In this document: positions 60,852-64,000 of the stretch, in pieces
Position numbering within the stretch: position 1 is the first letter of the stretch
How the letters are laid out: every line of letters starts with the position of its first letter
Source of the DNA: Austropuccinia psidii
Taxonomy: Eukaryota; Basidiomycota; Pucciniomycetes; Pucciniales; Sphaerophragmiaceae
Direction of reading: 5' to 3'
DNA: 64,000 nucleotides
Assembly (NCBI GenBank): GCA_023105745.1
Contig: JALGQZ010000009.1
Coordinates: forward strand, 37,641,359-37,705,358
Program-made: the position numbers and the translations under genes
The notes under the pieces: generated by a model
What the model was told of the DNA's origin: nothing
What the model saw: only the letters and a program-made list of their open reading frames with translations
Databases searched by the model: none

Positions 60852-61498
60852 CTTTATTTGATCTGTTCTTTTATCCTTTATGTTAATCAAGAATCTTTAT
60901 TTTATTTTTATTATTTTGTTTCTTTATTGAAAAATTAATCTTTTTATGTTGAAATTTGTTTTATGTGGAGAATTTTTTTTTGAGAAGTGATGTTAAATGA
61001 GGTCTCAATTTTAGGATTGATGTTATATCTTCAAATGGTGTAATGATTAGTGATTCCAGGTTGCTTTCAAATTTCATCAAGTTTGAAATGGGTTCATTTC
61101 CCACCTCTTGCAGTAATTCTGCTTCTGGACCAGACAGTTTCAGGAATAGGGCAACCATACTGGGTAGCATATGCTGAGCCTTGAGCAAGCTTAGTGATTC
61201 AACTTGGTATCATTGTTTTCCTTGATTCTGTCAGACATGATTGGTCTTTGAAACTTGTTGTGATTAAGGGTGCTCAACTTTGATGAGGATATGAGAAGTG
61301 CTACTTTCAATTTGCCCATTTAAAATTTTGGAAGGATGTGTGCTTGTCAGAAATTGGCTAAACTCATTAATTTGGGGCTATAAGGATGTCATCCAGTATA
61401 CATGGTGGTAGCCTTTTTGTGTGTTGAATTATTATATTTTGGACAATCCTAGTATTTTTTGCTTCATTTTCTTTTTTTTAAATTTTGATGAGACTCCT
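60852..61498. other. Unassigned sequence between the two minisatellites
   Basis: A 75-codon minus-strand frame (60961-61188) has no recognisable domain and could be a chance frame or a fragment. Nothing else seen. Confidence 0.35.
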
Positions 61499-61870
61499 GT
61501 TTCTATTCATTGAGGTGGTGACAATTTGATTTTTTTTAATATTTTGTAGATGCGTTTTTCTGTATTGAAATGGTCACTTGACTACTGGCAGTCATAATTT
61601 GACACTTTTTTTGATTATTTCCACCCTGACTTCAATTTTCTGTATTGAGGTGGTCAAAGTATGACCAGTGGTCATAACTTGATACTTTTTTTATTTTCTT
61701 CTTTGTGATGATATACACCCATACATTATTTTCCCGTATTGAGGTGGTCAATTTTTGACCAGCAGTCATAATTTAGATTTTTTTAATTTTCTTCTGTTTT
61801 ACCATGTAGGCCCATAAATTATTTTCCTGTATAGAGGTGGTCATAATTTGACACTTTTTTAATTCTTCCT
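61499..61870 (+). repeat. Minisatellite 2, imperfect units of about 80-93 bp
   Basis: Units starting near 61499, 61556, 61637, 61731 and 61824 share TGTATTGAGGTGGTCA, then TGACCAG..GTCATAATTTGA and a T-rich spacer. Unit lengths vary in the spacer. Confidence 0.75.
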
Positions 61871-62403
61871 CTATCTCTTGAAGGCTTTGAGTATTTTCTT
61901 TTTCATAAATTACGGGTGTGTTTAATGTTTCTTTTATTTTCATGATGGATTACCTTCTAGATACACAGGTACTGCTTTAAAGGTTAAAGGTGGTATCTTC
62001 ATTGATACCTTTTACAATTCTGTTAGTTCATCCTCATATTGTCCATAGCAATGTGAGCTTGAAATTTATTTTGTTTTTTGAAGTGATAAAGGTTTTAGCT
62101 GTATTTTTTTCCATTTTGGTCTTGGTTTTTTATAACATAAAGATATTTATGTAAGGTCAATAGGCCCATACTTCCCAAGCTTGTGCCATTTTCAGTATGA
62201 AGTGGAATAAGAACATGCAACTAACCCTGTTTTTCTGTTCTTTTTTTAATTGAATTGAATTGAATTGGGAGACTTGTACATTGAAAAAACTTTTTAATAA
62301 TTCTAAATTTGATATACTTACTTGAATACTGATACATAGCCTGAATCATTATCTTATTTTATTTTATCTTTTTTTCCTCTTTGTTCCATAGTTTGTGAAT
62401 AAT
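61871..62403. other. Unassigned AT-rich sequence
   Basis: No gene or repeat recognised, apart from a short TTGAATTGAATTGAATTGG run near 62250. Confidence 0.4.
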
Positions 62404-64000
62404 TGTAAGGTGCGGATATGAAACTTTGATAAAATATCAAGTACTTTTCCTGTCCTCAAAATTTGCATAATCTCAAATTATTTAAAAATAGTAAGAAATA
62501 GTATTTTTAAAGAGAAAACACACCAATTTTATTGTTTTTAACATTTTAAGTATAAAACAATAATGAAAATTCATTGTTTCACCAACAATAAATATTTATC
62601 CAAAAATACTTTACAAGAGTTATTTAAGGCTACAAAAGAAATTTCTTCAAGAGCAATTTCAAATGGAATTAATTGAGCAAAGAACTAAAAGCACTAAATT
62701 AAAGAACAAAGTCTTTAAAAATATATTTAAAGAGAAAACATGCCCAAAAGTGACCAGAGTGAATTTGGAAACAAGGTGACAAAGTTAACAGTGATGAAAG
62801 ATGCTTTAATTCATTTTTGGGGTTATCCAGGGGTAAAAATGATTATAATGATTTTTCACGTGGTTAAAAGGCTCAAAATATATTCTAACAAAAGGTGGTT
62901 GAAATATTTTATTGATTGGTTTAACAATTTTTAAACTAATTATAAAAGGAAAAGATTCTAACATGAAGAGAAAAGTGGGTCAAAGAAGACATTCTTTTAT
63001 AGACATCAATTTTCTTACTCCAAAGGTAACCTTTACACTTGTCACTCGTGAAAAACAGTCTGACAACAGAAAAGACAGTTATGTCATCATTGAACCCTGG
63101 TTTAGACCAAAAAGGGGCTGGTTTAAGCTATTTTTTGCTATTTTCAGCCATTTTAGACCCTTAAATCAGCAATTACTATAGCGATACCTGGTCTAGAGCC
63201 TTCAAAACACGTAAGAATGTGTCCAAGAAGCGTAGAAACGATTTAAAACTTTCTTTGCTAACATTTTTTTAACTTAAGGGTAGTTTTACCCTCTTGGCAG
63301 CAGTTCAAACTACCCTGGTTGGTATCAAAACCTCATCCTCAATTGAGTCACAGACCCTGTCACTCCATTCCAGGCCAAAGGTAATGAACTTTTGCGTGGA
63401 TTTTGACATCCCACGCCAGTCAGCAAGGATTTGGGGGTCTAGCTCCCCCTTACAGCTAGAGTGTCTTTTCCCTCCAGAATTAATCTTTGCAATTTATTTT
63501 CTCTTTAATTCCTCATCATGTAAAACAATTATAATTTACATATGTAATTCAATTAAGTTTTTAATGACACATCTGTAATAATTGATACCTCATATGTAAA
63601 TGAAAGTTCACTTATGTAATACACGCACACATTTTGACATTTCAATTGAAAATACTTCAATTCCTCATAACTTCTAAAATAAACACAACAACTCAATTTT
63701 AACACAAAAATTGATGGTTCAAACCACATGTGGTCTGAATTAAATTAAGTTTCTGAGGATTTTCATAATTTTGTACAAAAAATTTTAAAAACTTAATTTA
63801 AGCTTATTTAGAGTTGAGTTACAAAAATTTCATCCAGAGGTGACCCCACTTTATTTTTTATGAGGAGTCCAATGGTGTGATAATTTATTTATGTTTATTT
63901 ATTGGATAAAAAGCTATAATATATTTTATATAACGTTTTACCAAAAATATTTTAATTTCATAATTTTTATTAAAAGCTCATTTTTACTTAATTTTTACAA
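62404..64000 (-). repeat. C-like LTR, minus strand, running off the window
   Basis: Begins TGTAAGGTGCGGATATGAAAC, the reverse complement of the C LTR end. It follows the C LTR through GTACTTTTCCTGTCCTCAAA, the AAACATGCCCAAAAGTGACC block, TAGCTCCCCCTT, the CCACATGTGG palindrome near 63724 and the GAGGTGACCCCACTTTA block. It is closer to C than the other solo LTRs but clearly mutated. At 1.6 kb it is still incomplete. Whether it is solo or the 3' LTR of a longer minus-strand element cannot be seen. Confidence 0.85.

Noticed and set aside
60638..61870. CRISPR-like array
   Set aside because: The units are contiguous minisatellite repeats without distinct spacers, in a eukaryotic repeat region.

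Overview
The window looks like a transposon-filled block of a rust fungus genome (Pucciniales). Austropuccinia psidii is my best guess. That rests on recognising the protein families, on the 50-68 bp introns, on the AT-rich, CpG-poor base composition, and on decay by point mutation and nesting. I see no host gene and no rRNA, tRNA or CRISPR. Every stretch that can be identified is an LTR retrotransposon, a solo LTR, or a relic of a hAT or copia element.

Layout. 1-4651 (+): 3' part of a Ty3/gypsy chromovirus (integrase, chromodomain, antisense gene, polypurine tract, 760 bp LTR) inserted into element A. 4652-12984 (-): decayed Ty3 element A, its 5' LTR split by a solo LTR (10928-12851). 12985-17079: hAT relic, copia relic and unassigned sequence. 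17085-26037 (-): complete but dead Ty3 element B, two LTRs, target-site duplication (TSD) CATTT. 26043-35087: mostly unassigned AT-rich sequence with one solo LTR (about 27920-29678). 35088-60.5 kb (+): element E, an A/B relative broken by three insertions: a solo LTR (37219-39269), a second solo LTR with TSD CTGAT (40188-41873), and an 18.3 kb tandem double retrotransposon C (42090-60378, TSD CCAAG). 60638-61870: two minisatellites. 62404-64000 (-): another C-like LTR running off the end.

The live part is element C. It has three near-identical LTRs and two near-identical internal regions, each with an intact Gag-Pol frame (capsid, zinc knuckle, protease, RT, RNase H, D-35-E integrase, chromodomain). 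Upstream of Gag-Pol, C, A, B and E share a separate two-exon ORF1. In A, B and C its TGA stop overlaps an ATG of the Gag frame (ATGA). This suggests a two-protein design with stop-start coupling, or frame choice by splicing. I consider this the best candidate for an undescribed system. Second is the spliced antisense gene of the chromovirus: it encodes a perfectly spaced Zn2Cys6-type cysteine cluster and lies beside a dense CGG/CCG array, the kind of site such proteins bind.

Comparisons between copies were made by eye; identities, ages and family names were not computed.
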